Shown in pieces: positions 14,201 to 27,400 of a stretch of 64,000 bases of DNA. Numbering within the stretch: the first letter of the stretch is position 1; every line of letters begins with the position of its first letter. This DNA comes from Shinisaurus crocodilurus (lineage: Eukaryota > Chordata > Lepidosauria > Squamata > Shinisauridae), in assembly GCA_021292165.1 (NCBI GenBank), contig CM037877.1:5881980-5945979 (forward strand), given 5' to 3'. Under the pieces are notes generated by a model. It was not told where the DNA came from and made no database searches. It worked only from the letters and a program-made list of their open reading frames with translations. Position numbers and translations under genes: made by a program.

Positions 14201-17200
14201 CGGCAGGAGCTGAGCTGTGCTCCAGCTGGGGACCCAGTAGGATTGGAGGCCAGTCCTGCTCCCTCTCCTGCTTCACCACTCTCCTCTGGAGAAAGCAGAA
14301 AAGGTAGTGGATGCCTAGCTGCCACGCTGCGAGATCCCATGAAAGAGTGCCACGCAGTACCCACCACCCCTTCCCCCCCCCTCCCAATGGCAAAGCAGGT
14401 ACTGTGCAGGAAATCTCTTGGGATCCCACCTCTCTGTATCTCAAGAGAACCTTCCCTTGCTGTCCAGAGGGCATGCTCGAAAGTGCAGTGAACCTTTATG
14501 CTTTGGTGAAATCAGAGCCATGATGGCAGCAGCCTTCAATGGTTAAGCTGGGCAGTAGATCCATCTCTGAATTTGTGGGATAAAACTGGTATTTCTTGGC
14601 AGTATAATGTGACCATTAATTGAGCACAAAAGGCAGTGTCTGTAAGCCCAGACACCAACTGAAGGCTGTCTCTGTGGAATAGGATATAGATTTATATCCC
14701 ACTTTTCAACTACAGCCTTCAAAGGGACTCACAAGGAGCTCTGTTGTGTTTATAAAGGCACAATAGATCAGGGGTGGGGGAACCTGTGGCCTTCCAGCTG
14801 ATGTCGGACTGCAACTCCCATCAGCCTCTAGCCAGCATAGCCAGTGATGAGGGATGCTTGGAGCTGCAGTCCAACAAGATGGGGAGGGCCACCAAGAACC
14901 ACACACTTAAAACGAATTGCAACCAGCTAGTTCCGCTCAAGCTGGAGCAAGCATCTGTTGCTGTAGCCCACGGGGACGTTTGTGTTAGATGGTCCTTTGG
15001 TGGGAGAGGGGACAGTCCACCTGGAACAGAAGCACAACTGCCTCCCTCTCTTTCCACGTGTATGGATTTAATTAAAGAGGGTTAGGGACTAGAGAGAAGG
15101 GAGTGTGGGTTTTGTAGTCACTGCTCCGCTGAGATCCTCTACTCTATGCACTGGGAGCAATTAGGAGAAAAGTGTTAATGTGTAAGACTCTTTACAGTCA
15201 ATTGAACTTAAATACTGAACTTTCTCTGGGTTATAGCCCTGATCTGTCTTAATGCAGGCTTCAGGAGAGTAATTTTCAAAGTTCTGGGTTTCCTCTCGCC
15301 CACTTTGAGATGCTGAGAATAAAAGGAGGGCTGTGAAGTTCTTTACTCAGAGCAGAAATGATGGGTGCTGGCGCTGGGGCAAAATGTCACTGTTCCAAGC
15401 TTGATAGATCAAGAGTGGTGTAGCCTGATAAACAGCCTGAACACTTTTAAGAACTCTTAATTGTTTGGCAGAGAAGGTAAGAAGCCCCTTGAGGGCTGCC
15501 TGCAATTGGCTTCTTTCAGCAGGTTAACCGAAGTGATAAAAAGCAATAAGAATCCTGAAGAAGAATGGAACAAAATAATTTCCCTAAATACCAATGTATT
15601 GATCTGATTCCTCAGATGTACACTGGAAGGAGTTTTTAATTTCTTCTCAAGAAACTTAACATGACTAATCAGCCTTTCAGGAAATGACTTACTGGTAACC
15701 TTTCTCCTGATGGATATCCTGAAAAGGAGATCTTCCCCACTTGATCCTGCCTAATTCATTGGAATGTGTTGGTGGGAAGGGGGGAGTACAAGAACAAGCT
15801 CTTTTAAGACTTGCACTATATCTGACTACAGCAACACTGAAAGTGGGTCCAGCCAGCCAGTTCACTTTCCCTCCCACTGTAGGACTGAAAAACATAATGC
15901 TGTAGCTGAATATGTTCAAGTTAAATATGGACCGTTGTGAACCGCCCAGAGAGCTTCGGCTGTGGGGCGGTATAGAAATGAAATGAAATGAAATAAATAT
16001 CAACACAGTTACATCTTCAGTGTCTTGCCCGGCGTGGCTGTTCTTGCCCTCTCACTAGCTAAATTTATGTCTGCTAGGTAGCAGTCTAAAGGACATGTTG
16101 TAGTTGGTTTCTGAGTGCACCGGTCACACAGTCCATTTTGAATATTCATTGCATATTGAAGGAACCATATTTTTACCTTTGATTTCTCATCCTTGACTCT
16201 TTGATATTTGGAGCACCTCATAGGGCATCTGCCAATGCACAAATGAGAAATGGAAAAAGCAGACCGGTCGTCTTGAGTCTGATAGAAGCCAACTATGCTA
16301 CATGAACGACTGGGCTTTGAGTAGGCTTAGAAGGGCTAGTGGGAGGGGCTAAGGCGCAACGCTTATGGTTGGACGAGGAGGAGGGGCGGTACCAAAGGAG
16401 GCCAATAATACTCAGGGCCCCACAACTGGCCTAGCAGGTAGTAGCAGGCCAGATCCTCAGTGGCTGCAGGGTCAGGGAGCAGGTTAAGCCCTCCACCAGT
16501 GGTCTCCTTTTACTCCGATGTAACTGAAGGGCTGCTGTTCGCGCCTGTGGGAAAAGGAAGCCCTGGGCGTGGAGCTCCTGCTGTGCTTAAGGCAAAGTCT
16601 GCACCGCCACCCCTGACAGTGATGGCTTGGACCACGCTGGCAGGGATCCGGCAGGGAGGGTGGGTGGGGGTGCAGTGCATGTCGAGAGATACCGCCCCCC
16701 TCCCAGTGTGTCTTTGCAATGTAAGTGATAATTCCCCTTTACTCGGCACTGGTTAGGCCTCATCTTGAGTACTGCGTCCAGTTCTGGGCACCACACTTTA
16801 AGAAGGACGTAGACAAACTGCAGAGGGTTCAGAAGAGGGCGACAAGGATGATAAAGGGACTGGAAACAAGGCCCTATGAGGAGAGACTGAAAGAACCGGG
16901 CATGTTTAGCCTTCAGAAGAGGAGACTGAGGGGAGATATGATTGCACTCTTCCAGTACTTGAAGGGATGTCACACAGAGGAGGGCCAGGATCTCTTCTCG
17001 ATCAGTTTGCAGGACACGGAATAATGGGCTCAAGTTACAGGAACCTAGATTCCACCTAAACATCAGGAAAAATTTCCTGACTGTCAGAGCAATAAGACAA
17101 TGGAACCAACTACCTAGGGAGGTGGTGGGCTCTCCCACTCTGGAGGCATTCAAGGTGCAGCTGCTGGACAGCCATCTGTCGGGGATGCTTTGACTTGAAT

Positions 17201-18397
17201 TCCTGCACTGAGCAGGGGGTTGGACTCGATGGCCTTGTAGGCCCCTTTCAGTTCTACTTTTCTATGATTTCTATGATTCTAAGACACCCCTCGCCTGTCA
17301 TAATGACAGGAGTTTTACTCATCACAAATAACTTCATCATTGCTCTGAAGTTAGCTGGCACATAGTTCAACGAGGAATTGAGTCCCGCTTGCTGTCTCAT
17401 AAGGATGATGGCGCCTGCTTGAGCTAGAAGGGAAAAAAGCTTGTTCTTAACGGGATGTGACCTGTGTGGGGTCACGGCTGGCAGCCAAGAATGATTTTAC
17501 TTGGCTGGCAGCCCGTGGATGGCGGGCACCGTGAAGCGCACGCTTCTCCCAGGGCGGGCCCTGCTGCGTTAGGCATTGAGCTAAAAATGACTGCACTTCA
17601 AGTGAAAAGCAAAGGGGCAGATCAGGAAAACAACTGTGGGCTTTCGTCATCCTTTTCCTGATGTTGAACTAGAGACAAGCGAAAGGCTTTGTAATTCCCT
17701 GAAGCCTTTTGTTGCCCTCCCTTTCACCTCCCTATCCTGCCGCTGTAAAATCAAGCCACACAGAATTGTGAGAGCACTGATGCTTTAGGTTTGCTGTACC
17801 CTTGTTAGCTGCTTGCATGCCGGGGAGAAATTCTGAATCTCCAAAATCATAACACATTGTGTGTGTTTGTAGCAGTTAATCAAATGAAACAATGCACTGT
17901 CATGTAAAAAAATGGGTCAGCAATTGCTGTGTCGGTCCAGTAACGTGTGTTTGGAAGCCATCTGGATTATCTTCATGTAGAAGGTGTCGTATGTAAACCT
18001 TCCCTCAGACAGCCACGTAAGTGGCCATGGGATATGATAAATGGGAGAGACCTTATCAATGGTAATTATATTTATTTTAAATATTTCTGCCCCAAGGCAG
18101 CTTACAAATAAAGATGAAAACAATATAATCTATAATAATACTATCTTAAAAGAACAACCCAGTATCAGTTAAAATAAATGAAGCCAGAATAAAATTAATC
18201 AGGTGAAGACTTGATGAAAAAGTCTTCAGGGTCTGTTCAGAAACTGCCAAGGAGGGGACATGACAAAGGGAGTCCCAAGGATGCAGGGCCCTCGCTGAAC
18301 ACTGTCCCTGGTGATATTTCAGAAATAGTGAAATACCCAATTTCTGTGTTACATGTCAGAGCAGTCCTTTCTTTTGATCACACTGGAGTTCATGTCC

Positions 18398-18430
<33 letters not shown>

Positions 18431-21400
18431 CTTTGCATTCTTTGTTTCCAAAATTTGTAATTCCTGTCTTGTAGTACATCAGGGATGGCAAGAGAAGGTT
18501 GAGAGGGACAGTGCCTTTTCTCACCCCTCTTTTAAAAAGAAGAATGGATCACCTTTGGCTGTCCTTGCAAGATAATGAATCGGCTTCACCAGGAGAAGCA
18601 GCATCACTAAACCGTGTGTTTATGTCTGCTTTTCTTCTGCAGAGAAACAGAGAGAGTTGGCTCGTAAGGGATCTCTGAAAAACGGCAACTTGGGGAGCCC
18701 CGTTAACCAACAGCCCAAGAAGAACAACGTGATGGCACGAACAAGGTAGAGCTCTTGATAGCATTGAAGCAATTACACCAGTGGACTCCAGTTGGGGCAG
18801 GCATGTCTTTTGTTCACGCACAGTTCTTTGTGGGTTGAGATGTGGCAATGGCCACTGGCATAGATGGCTTTAAAAGGAGATTAGATCTTGAGATTAAAAC
18901 CTGCTCAAATCAATACAGTAATGGCTATAAAACAGGCAGAACAGCAACAAAAATGATGATGCTAAATAAAAACAGAGGCAGACAAGATAAAAACTTATTT
19001 TAAAAGAGAACAGAATAAGGAATGTGAGAGCCAGTGTGGTGCAGTGGTTAGAGTGTTGGACTGGGACTGGGGAGATCCGGGTTCTAGTCCGCACTCAGCC
19101 ATGAACCTCCCTGGGGGGATTTTGGGGCAGTCACTGACTCTCAGCCTAACCTGCCTCACAGCGTTGTTGTGAGGATGAAATGGGAGAAGAGGAGGGGGGC
19201 CATGTGAGCTGCCTTGGGGTCCTTGCAAGAGGAAAAAAGGCAGGATATACATTTGATTAATTAATTAATCAGTGTTGGTAGCAAGAATCAGATGTGCAGA
19301 TACAGGACGGCTGATGCCGGGCTTGACAGCAGTACATGAAGAGAGGGTCCATGGCAGGGCCAGCCCAGGACATTTTGCTTCCTGAGGCAGTGCAGTAAGT
19401 TACTCCCCCCACACACACACAGGTTAAGGTACCCTGAACATGCATTGAGTTGGGTTTAAAAAAGGAGCATTTGATTTCAGATCAATAGGTAGGTAGAGCA
19501 AACATAACCCACACCACTGTGCTGCCTGCTTCCTCTCCCCTTCCAGCCAAGTAGATGGGTCCCCAAAATTCAAAGAGCTGAGGCAGGACCAGAGATAAAT
19601 ATTTGCCATAAGCTACAGTACGTCCTATGGGTTTATGCGCACTTTGCCCCACCCCTTTTGTGAATTTAAATAAATAAATAAATAAATTGCCCATGGACAA
19701 TTATGTTTATGAAGCCTGATCCTATCCATGTTGCATGCTCAGAAGTGCCACTTATTCCAGTGACGCTTGCTCTTGAGCAAATGTGCGTAGGAGGACCGTC
19801 ATATACTCCAATCTCCTGGTGTGAGTAATCCCAAAACAATTTCTTACTCCCTAATCAAAAGAACTAGACCCGCCCACCTCACTTCGTTCCATGATCCCAA
19901 CATCCTCCCGTCCTCTTTCCTTTTTTATGATCCTCATCACAATTATTTCTTTCTCCCCATACTCTCACTCCCCCTCTGAAGCCTTAAGTATGGAACTACA
20001 CTTGAAACAAAGCTTTATTGCTTTTGTTGAGTCAACCTTTTGGAGAAGACACAGGGGGACGTTGCCAGGCACCGCTGTTGAAAAGGAGCCAGAATCTGTC
20101 GCCTGAGCAACTTGTCTCATTCTGCCTAACGATAAGGCTGGTCCTAGTCTAGGGGTTTTCATAGAGCAGAGGCTAAACATGAGTCAGCAGTGCAGTGTGG
20201 CGGGTTAAAAGGCGAATGCAATTCTAGGCTGCATCAACAGTGTCCAGATCGTGAGATGTAATGGCACCACTCCATTCTGGTTTGGTCAGGCCTCCCCTGG
20301 AGTATTGTGTCCAGTTCTGGGCACTGCAATTTAAGGTCAATATTGACAAATTGGAATGTATACAGAGCAGGGTGACCAAGATGGTGAGGGGCCGGGAGAC
20401 CAAGTCCTGTGAAGAAAGGCTGAAGGAGTTAGGTATGTTTAGCCTGGAGAGGAGACATTAAGAGGCAGTATGATAGCCATCTTCAAATATTTGAAGGCTG
20501 TCACGTAGATCAGTGTTCTCCAACCTTGGGTCCCCAGATGTTTCTGGGGCATGCTGGGAGTTGTAGGCCAAAAACATCTGGGGACCCAAGGTTGGAGAAC
20601 ACTGACGTAGATGATGAGCAAATTGTTTTCTCTTGTTCCAGAGGGTAGGACCTGAAGGCGTTCAAATTACAAGAAAAGGGATTTAAAAATTAGTAAGAAC
20701 TTACTGATGGTATGAGCTGTTAGTGGAACAGCCTACCTCAGAGGGTGGTGGACTCTCCTTTGTGACAGATGTTTAAACAGAGGCAGGATGGCCACCTGTC
20801 AGGGATGCTGTGGTAGTGGATTTCCTGCATTGGCAGGAAGTTGGACTAGACAACCTTTTGAGGTACCTTCCAACTCTTTGATTCTATGAATTTGCACCAA
20901 ACGCACCTCCTTGGAGAAGGCATTTGATAAGGCTCCACCACCAAAGGGTCCTATTTCAGATCATCATCTGCCTCACCTCATCTCCATAGGCAGGAGGACC
21001 TGAAGAAGAGCTTTACATATGGGAATGTTTATGTGGAAGCCAACTGACTTTCCCTGCCGCTGCCTTGGTGCCCTGCTTGTGGGCTTCGTGAAAGCATCTG
21101 GCTGGCCACTGTTGGTATGTTCCTGGACTTAATGTACCCACCTTGGTCTGATTCAGTAGCCTCTGTTGTTCTAATTGGGCCAAGAGTTTGTCAAGGTGTC
21201 CCTATGTGATCAGTAGAAGTGTGAGACATTTACTGAATGCAGGAATCGTGCTTTGAGGTCCATCTCCTCAACTGAGAGACAGGGGGAGTGCGACCCTGTT
21301 GATACTCCTGGATCTCTCGGCGACTTTCGATAGCATCGACCATGGTATCCTTCTGGAGCGGCTGTCTGAGTTGGGGGTGGGGGGCACTGCATTGCAGTGG

Positions 21401-24400
21401 TTCCGCTCCTACTTGGATGGCCGGCTCCAGAGGGTGGTGCTTGGGGAATGTTGCTCGGCCCCATGGACTCTCCAGTACGGGGTTCCTCAGGGGTCGGTCT
21501 TATCCCCCATGCTATTTAATATCTACATGAAACCACTGAGTGGGGTCATCCGGAGTTTTGGAGTGCGTTGCCATCAGTACGCTGATGACACGCCGTTCTA
21601 TTTCTCCTTTTCATCTTCAGCAGGTGAGGCTGTGGATGTGCTGAACCGGTGCCTGGCTGTGACAATGGACTGGATGAGGGCTAACAAACTGAGGCTCAAT
21701 CCAGACAAGACTGAGATGCTGTTAGTGGGTGGTTCCTTTGACCGGATGGAGGGTGTTCAACCTGTTCTGGATGGGGTTGCACTCCCCTTGAAGGAGAAGG
21801 TTCGTAGCTTGGGGGTGCTCCTGGAGCCATCTTTGTCACTTGAGGCTCAAGTGGCCTCAGTGGTAAGGAGTGCCTTCTACCAGCTTCGGCTGGTGGCCCA
21901 GCTACGCCCCTATCTGGACAGGGATAGCCTGGTCTCAGTAATCTACGCTCTGGTGATCTCTAAACTAGACTACTGCAATGCACTCTACGTGGGGCTGCCT
22001 TCGAAGACTGTTTGGAAGCTGCAGCTTGTGCAAAATACGGCAGCCAGGCTTATTGCGGGGGCCAGAAGGTCCGAGCACATTACACCGGTTGCACTGGCTG
22101 CCAATATGCTTCCGAGCCAAATTCAAGGTGCTGGTTTTAACCTATAAAGCCCTACATGGCTTAGGACCACAATACCTGATGGAACGTCTCTCCCAACCGC
22201 AATCTACCCGGACACTACGCTCAACATCTGGGGCCCTCCTCCGACTGCCACCTCCAAGAGAGGCTCGGTTGGTGGCAACGAGGAGGAGGGCCTTCTCGGT
22301 GGTAGCCCCCCAATTATGGAACAAGCTCCCCACTGAGACCCGCTTGGCGCCAACCTTATTATCTTTTCTGCGCCAGGTTAAGACTTCCCTCTATGCCAAG
22401 GCATTTAATAGTTAGGAGCTCAGAATAGCACGGGGGGGGGGGGGGATTATCTCCTGTAGGCTCAGTTTTATTAGTTTTGTTATTGTTATTTTAAACTGTG
22501 TTTTTAAAATTTGGTTTTTAATCTTTTAAACTATTTTGTATGTTTTTATTGTTGTTTTTATGTATAATCTATTGTGAACCGCCCAGAGAGCTTCGGCTGT
22601 GGGGCGGTATATAAATGAAATAAATGAAATGAAATAAATGAAATGAAATGAAACTGGAGGATCCTACCAGATCCTTAACCTATCCAACCAGTAGAGAACA
22701 AATAAATGTGTATGTCAAATTGATTCACAGCTTTGAATTTGGCATTTTCCCCTGTTTTTTTTTTCTTTTTTCAAAGTATTCTTCAAAGTATTCAAAGTAT
22801 TCTTCAAAGTATTCAAAGTTGTTTTTTTTCCAAAGTATTCAAAATATATATATTCTATATATAACTTAATATATTGTAATATATAACTTAATAATATAAC
22901 TTAGCTCTTAAAGCACTTCTATATGGTTTGGTGCTCTTGTTGGAATCATGACAATCCTAGTATTCAAGAAATGTTATTTTTCCAGTTCTGAGGGTTATAG
23001 CAGAATCTTGAGAGTGTGAAGAAAGTTTATTGGTTGAAGGAACTGGTAGTTAATTCTAAAATGGATTTAAATACTGTGGAACTTGTTCCAGAATTGAGCA
23101 CTAATGATTATTTTATCAAGTAATTAATGGAAAAATAATTAATGGAAAAAGTAATATCCCCAAAGTGCCTACCTTAGCATATTTTATAAGTGAATGCACT
23201 GTGCATCTGTTAAAGAGAATGAGAGCTTTGGCTAGACCTCCTGCAAAGATAGAGAAATCTCTTTCTGAGCCCAAAGAATGTCAAGGATCTACTTCCTCTC
23301 TTTTGAAACTTGGTTTATACAGAAGAGGCATTGTGGGAAGGACTCTTGAGTGGGCAAATGTCCCTAAAAAGGTACAGGCAGTCCCCAGGTTGCGAACGAG
23401 TTCCGTTCTTAAGAATGTCTTTAAGTCGCATTTGTACGTACGTTGGAAAAGTATAGCATAGTATACAGCATTTACACAAATTGCGTAAATTACGTATACT
23501 ATGCTATGCTCTACGTAAACGACGTAGAGCCGGGGAATCCGGAAGTCCGTTTGTAAGTATGAGTTGTCCGTAAGTCGGACGTTCTTAACCCGGGGACTGC
23601 CTGTAGAGAGTATTGCTGCTGCTGCTGCCTGCAAATCAGCTGAAAAATGCTTTTACCAAGAGGTGTTTGCTGATTTCTGGTACCTCACTCAACCCTCCCT
23701 TTTTTTTAATGCGTCTGTACCCCAAATAGTCATCGGTTGCATTCTTAAAGCATATTTTTTTTAATAACAGTGCCTCTTCAATGGATTCTTGAGTTAAAAA
23801 CTCTGCTTTGCAGGAAGCTGCTCAGCCGTTACTAATATAACTGTGTCACTCCTAGGGGAGAGAAGAGATATTGATTGTGTAACTCTGGATTTCCTATGGT
23901 ATAAGACACACATTACTAATGAGCACACTACAAAATGTCACCAACCCTTCATCATCCAGGTTGCATGGCGTCCATCCCACGAAGATGGAAAAAAACCTTA
24001 CCAAAAAATGCTTCCCGTTCCTCTACAAGTGTTGATTAACTTAGCCGTGCTAGGATGGTGGTGGTATTACCAATTACCAGCTGTTCTGAATGGTCACTTC
24101 ATTGAATTGTCATTTTGCATTTTGTTGTCATTTGACCCCCACTGTTTTACAATTTTCCTTCTCTGTCCATAGATGTATATATATTTTCTGAGAATAGCAC
24201 TTCACGCATCTGATGGAGTGGACTCTAGTCCGTGAAAGCTTATGCCATAATAAGCGCGTAATCCTATGGCCTCTAGAGCAGGGCTCTCCAACCTTGGGTC
24301 CCCAGATGTTTTTGGCCTACAACTCCCAGCATGCCCCAGCCAGCTATGCTGGCTGGGGCATGCTGGGAGTTGTAGGCCAAAAACATCTGGGGACCCAAGG

Positions 24401-27400
24401 TTGGAGAGCCCTGCTCTAGGCACTGTCTGGATAGCCAGAGGAGAGGTTGGAGTCCCAGCTCGACCTCTGAGTGCTCTCCCTCCACCCTCGTAGCCGGCAC
24501 GGTTCTTTCCATGCCAGCTGTGGCTCCGACCTTGGGTCCGGCATTGGGTGGGTGTTCCAGAGGGTGGGGTGGGGGGGAGTGAGGCTCCACCAGGATATGA
24601 TGTATCCTGGTGGCACCTCAGCCTGTCCTCCTTGCAAGCAAGGGCAAAGAGAGAAGGGCAGGGCGAGAGAAGCCCAGGGGTGACCTTCGCCTCCGCTCTC
24701 CTCCCACCCTCGAAAGGATGCCCGTAATCCTCCCGAGTTCGGAGGGTTACAGGCAGCCACGTTGGATCGCGCTGCCCACGTATTAGTCTTAAAGGTGTGA
24801 CCAAACGCTCTGTTTTAAAGTCCTTCCAGCATTTTGAGGGTTTTATACAACAAGCATCTTCTGCAACCGTAAGGGCGAGAAGCGTTGCGGTGGCATTTTC
24901 TTTTAAATTAAATCTGGGAATATGTAATGAGTCTGTAAGTTAGCAAAACATTTATTTAAAACATTTGCCCCACCTTTCAACTGATAAAACATTTCAAGGC
25001 AGCTTACAATTAAAAAAAAAAAAAAAAAAAAAAGCAATACTAAAACAGCAGGTTTAAAAATAATAAAATTGGCAGCAAACATCCCTAGAAGTGAAGATTG
25101 AATGCCAAAGTAATGAGAGGTCTTCACCTGGTGTCTAAAAGGCATTAAATTTGGCACCGGGAGAGTCTCTCAGGGAGAGCATTCCTTGAGCAGGGTGCCA
25201 CAGCCTAATCTCTGTTGGTGCGAGGAGCCCTGGATGAAGGTCTTAACAACCAAGCGGGTTCGTGTTCAGATCCCCACCTCTGGAGCTTACAAGACAGCAT
25301 TTGGTATTGGGCTGAGAAACAGACCGGGAGCCAGTGAAGCTGTTTTACGACTTGTAAGAAATATTCCAACTGACCCATCCCAGTCAGCTGTGTAGCATCT
25401 GGGCATTAGACTACTGCAAATGCAGGAGACTAGAGGAAGGGTCTCCCAGACCCCTCCTCTAGTTTCCTGCATTGAGCAGGGGGTTGGACTCGATAGCCTT
25501 GTAGGCTCCTTCCAACTCTATGATCTATGAAATGAAATAAGTGTTATATGCGGGGCTGCCTTTGAAGACTGCTCGAACTGCAGCTGGAAATAGCCATGGT
25601 TAGCTTTGCAACCTTTTCATCCTTGCTTAACTTGTGCTTTCAGGGTTTCTGTGGTACTGCACACAACATTGTTGTCTTTTATTTCAGGCTGGTTGTTCCC
25701 AATAAAGGCTATTCCTCATTAGATCAAAGTCCTGATGAAAAGCCATTGGTAGCGCTGGACACAGACAGGTATAGAATGGGATAATTGGCAAATTAAATTA
25801 TAATTGCTTGTTTGCATACAGTAAAATAGAATTGTTATTTTATGGCCATGCTGCCTGGGGGGTGATGGGAGTTGTAATCCAACACATCAGGAGGGCAACA
25901 GGTTGGGGAAGGTTGTTTTATAGGGTTGCAGCAGTAGTAACCTCCACTTTCTTCTAAACGTGCTTATTTCTTCCAGCTCACTGTGATAGCCATATAACAC
26001 AATGTTGTTTTATAACGTTATAAATGCATTCAGTGCAGCAAGGTGTGATGACAGCCACTAGCTTGGGTGGCATTTAAACTGGTTCAAAAAACTGATGTAG
26101 GAGAGGTCTGACAGTGGCTGTTAGTCACAATAGTTAAACGGAACCCCTTAGTTTGGGCACAGTGTACCTCTAAATCAGGAGTGGGGATTAGGGGAGGGGG
26201 AGGGGCCTCGCGTGCGGCCAGATGGGCTGGCCTGGTAGGCCAAATTGGACTGCGGGCCAGAGGTTCCCCATCCCTGCTCTAAATGAGTACCAGTTGCTAT
26301 GGCCAAAGCGGGAGGAGGCCATCCATCACCTTCCTGTCCTGCTTGTGTGCTCCCTGGAGGCCTCTGGGTGAACCCGGCTTGTCTAGAAGGACCCATCTTG
26401 ATGTGGGTCCAGCAGGGCTGCTCTTATGTTCACTTTGTGAATGCTGGTGAAGTCTGTGTGTGTGGAAGGTTCCCTCTCCTCATTGGGCTTTGTCCTCCTC
26501 TGCAGTGATGATGACTTTGACATGTCCAGATATTCCTCTTCGGGATATTCGTCAGCTGAGGTGAGTTCCACTCCCTACAACTCAGTCCCCTTTGTAAGGA
26601 TAAGAAATGCCTTTCTGTTCCCTTCAGTGCAAGGGATTTAAACAGTTGACTGCTGTTTTTAAAAAGGCAGCATAGAGTGATGGTGGTTTACCATGGCTGA
26701 AGTATCTGGTCCTATCCATATTTCCGCAGTCCAAATCCAGAGAATGGCCTGAAGGGACCTGGTATGGTTTCATCACAGAGGTTAAGCAGTCCTAGGACTG
26801 GCCAGTTCCTGGATGGGATACCACCTTGGACCCACTACGTAACCTGCTTAGATCTTTAGAGACTCCGATGTTACAAATGAGTATGTTCTTGTTTGAGAAC
26901 TCTAAATTTTCTGCAGAAATGAGATGGTACTCAAAACCAGTAAATGCTAGCTAAACTTGGGCAGTCATGCTTACATTTTGAGTAACAGCCTGGGATGGTC
27001 CCACAGCTCAGTGCTACAGAACTACTTTGCATGCTGAAGACCCAAAGTTCCATTTCCAGTTAGCAGAGATGGCAAAACCCTTTGGCCAGTACTGTCGGCC
27101 TCAACTGGTCACTTTCTAGGGTCCTAGGCAGAGTCCCGTCTCCCCCCCCCCCCCCAGACATGCTAACTGGAAATATCGGGCATTGAATTTGGGACGTCAT
27201 ACATGCAGAGCATGGGTGCCAGCGCTGAGATGCGGATGCTCTCTAGTATCCGTCTCTTAAAATCTGGACCAGGTGCCCTTCAGCCCACTTATCGTTCAGC
27301 CACGTTCTGTTGGACATGGGAGACGGGGTTGGATTGTCCGTTGTTTGACTCGTTGACTCTTTGTCTGCAGCAGATCAACCAGGACTTGAACATCCAGCTG

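Noticed and set aside
16587..17153. 188-codon minus-strand frame
   Set aside because: It is the antisense of the CR1 coding fragment at 16724-17282.
21299..22147. 282-codon frame as a host gene
   Set aside because: It encodes an L2 reverse transcriptase with YADD and sits before an L2 3' end and tail; no splice context.
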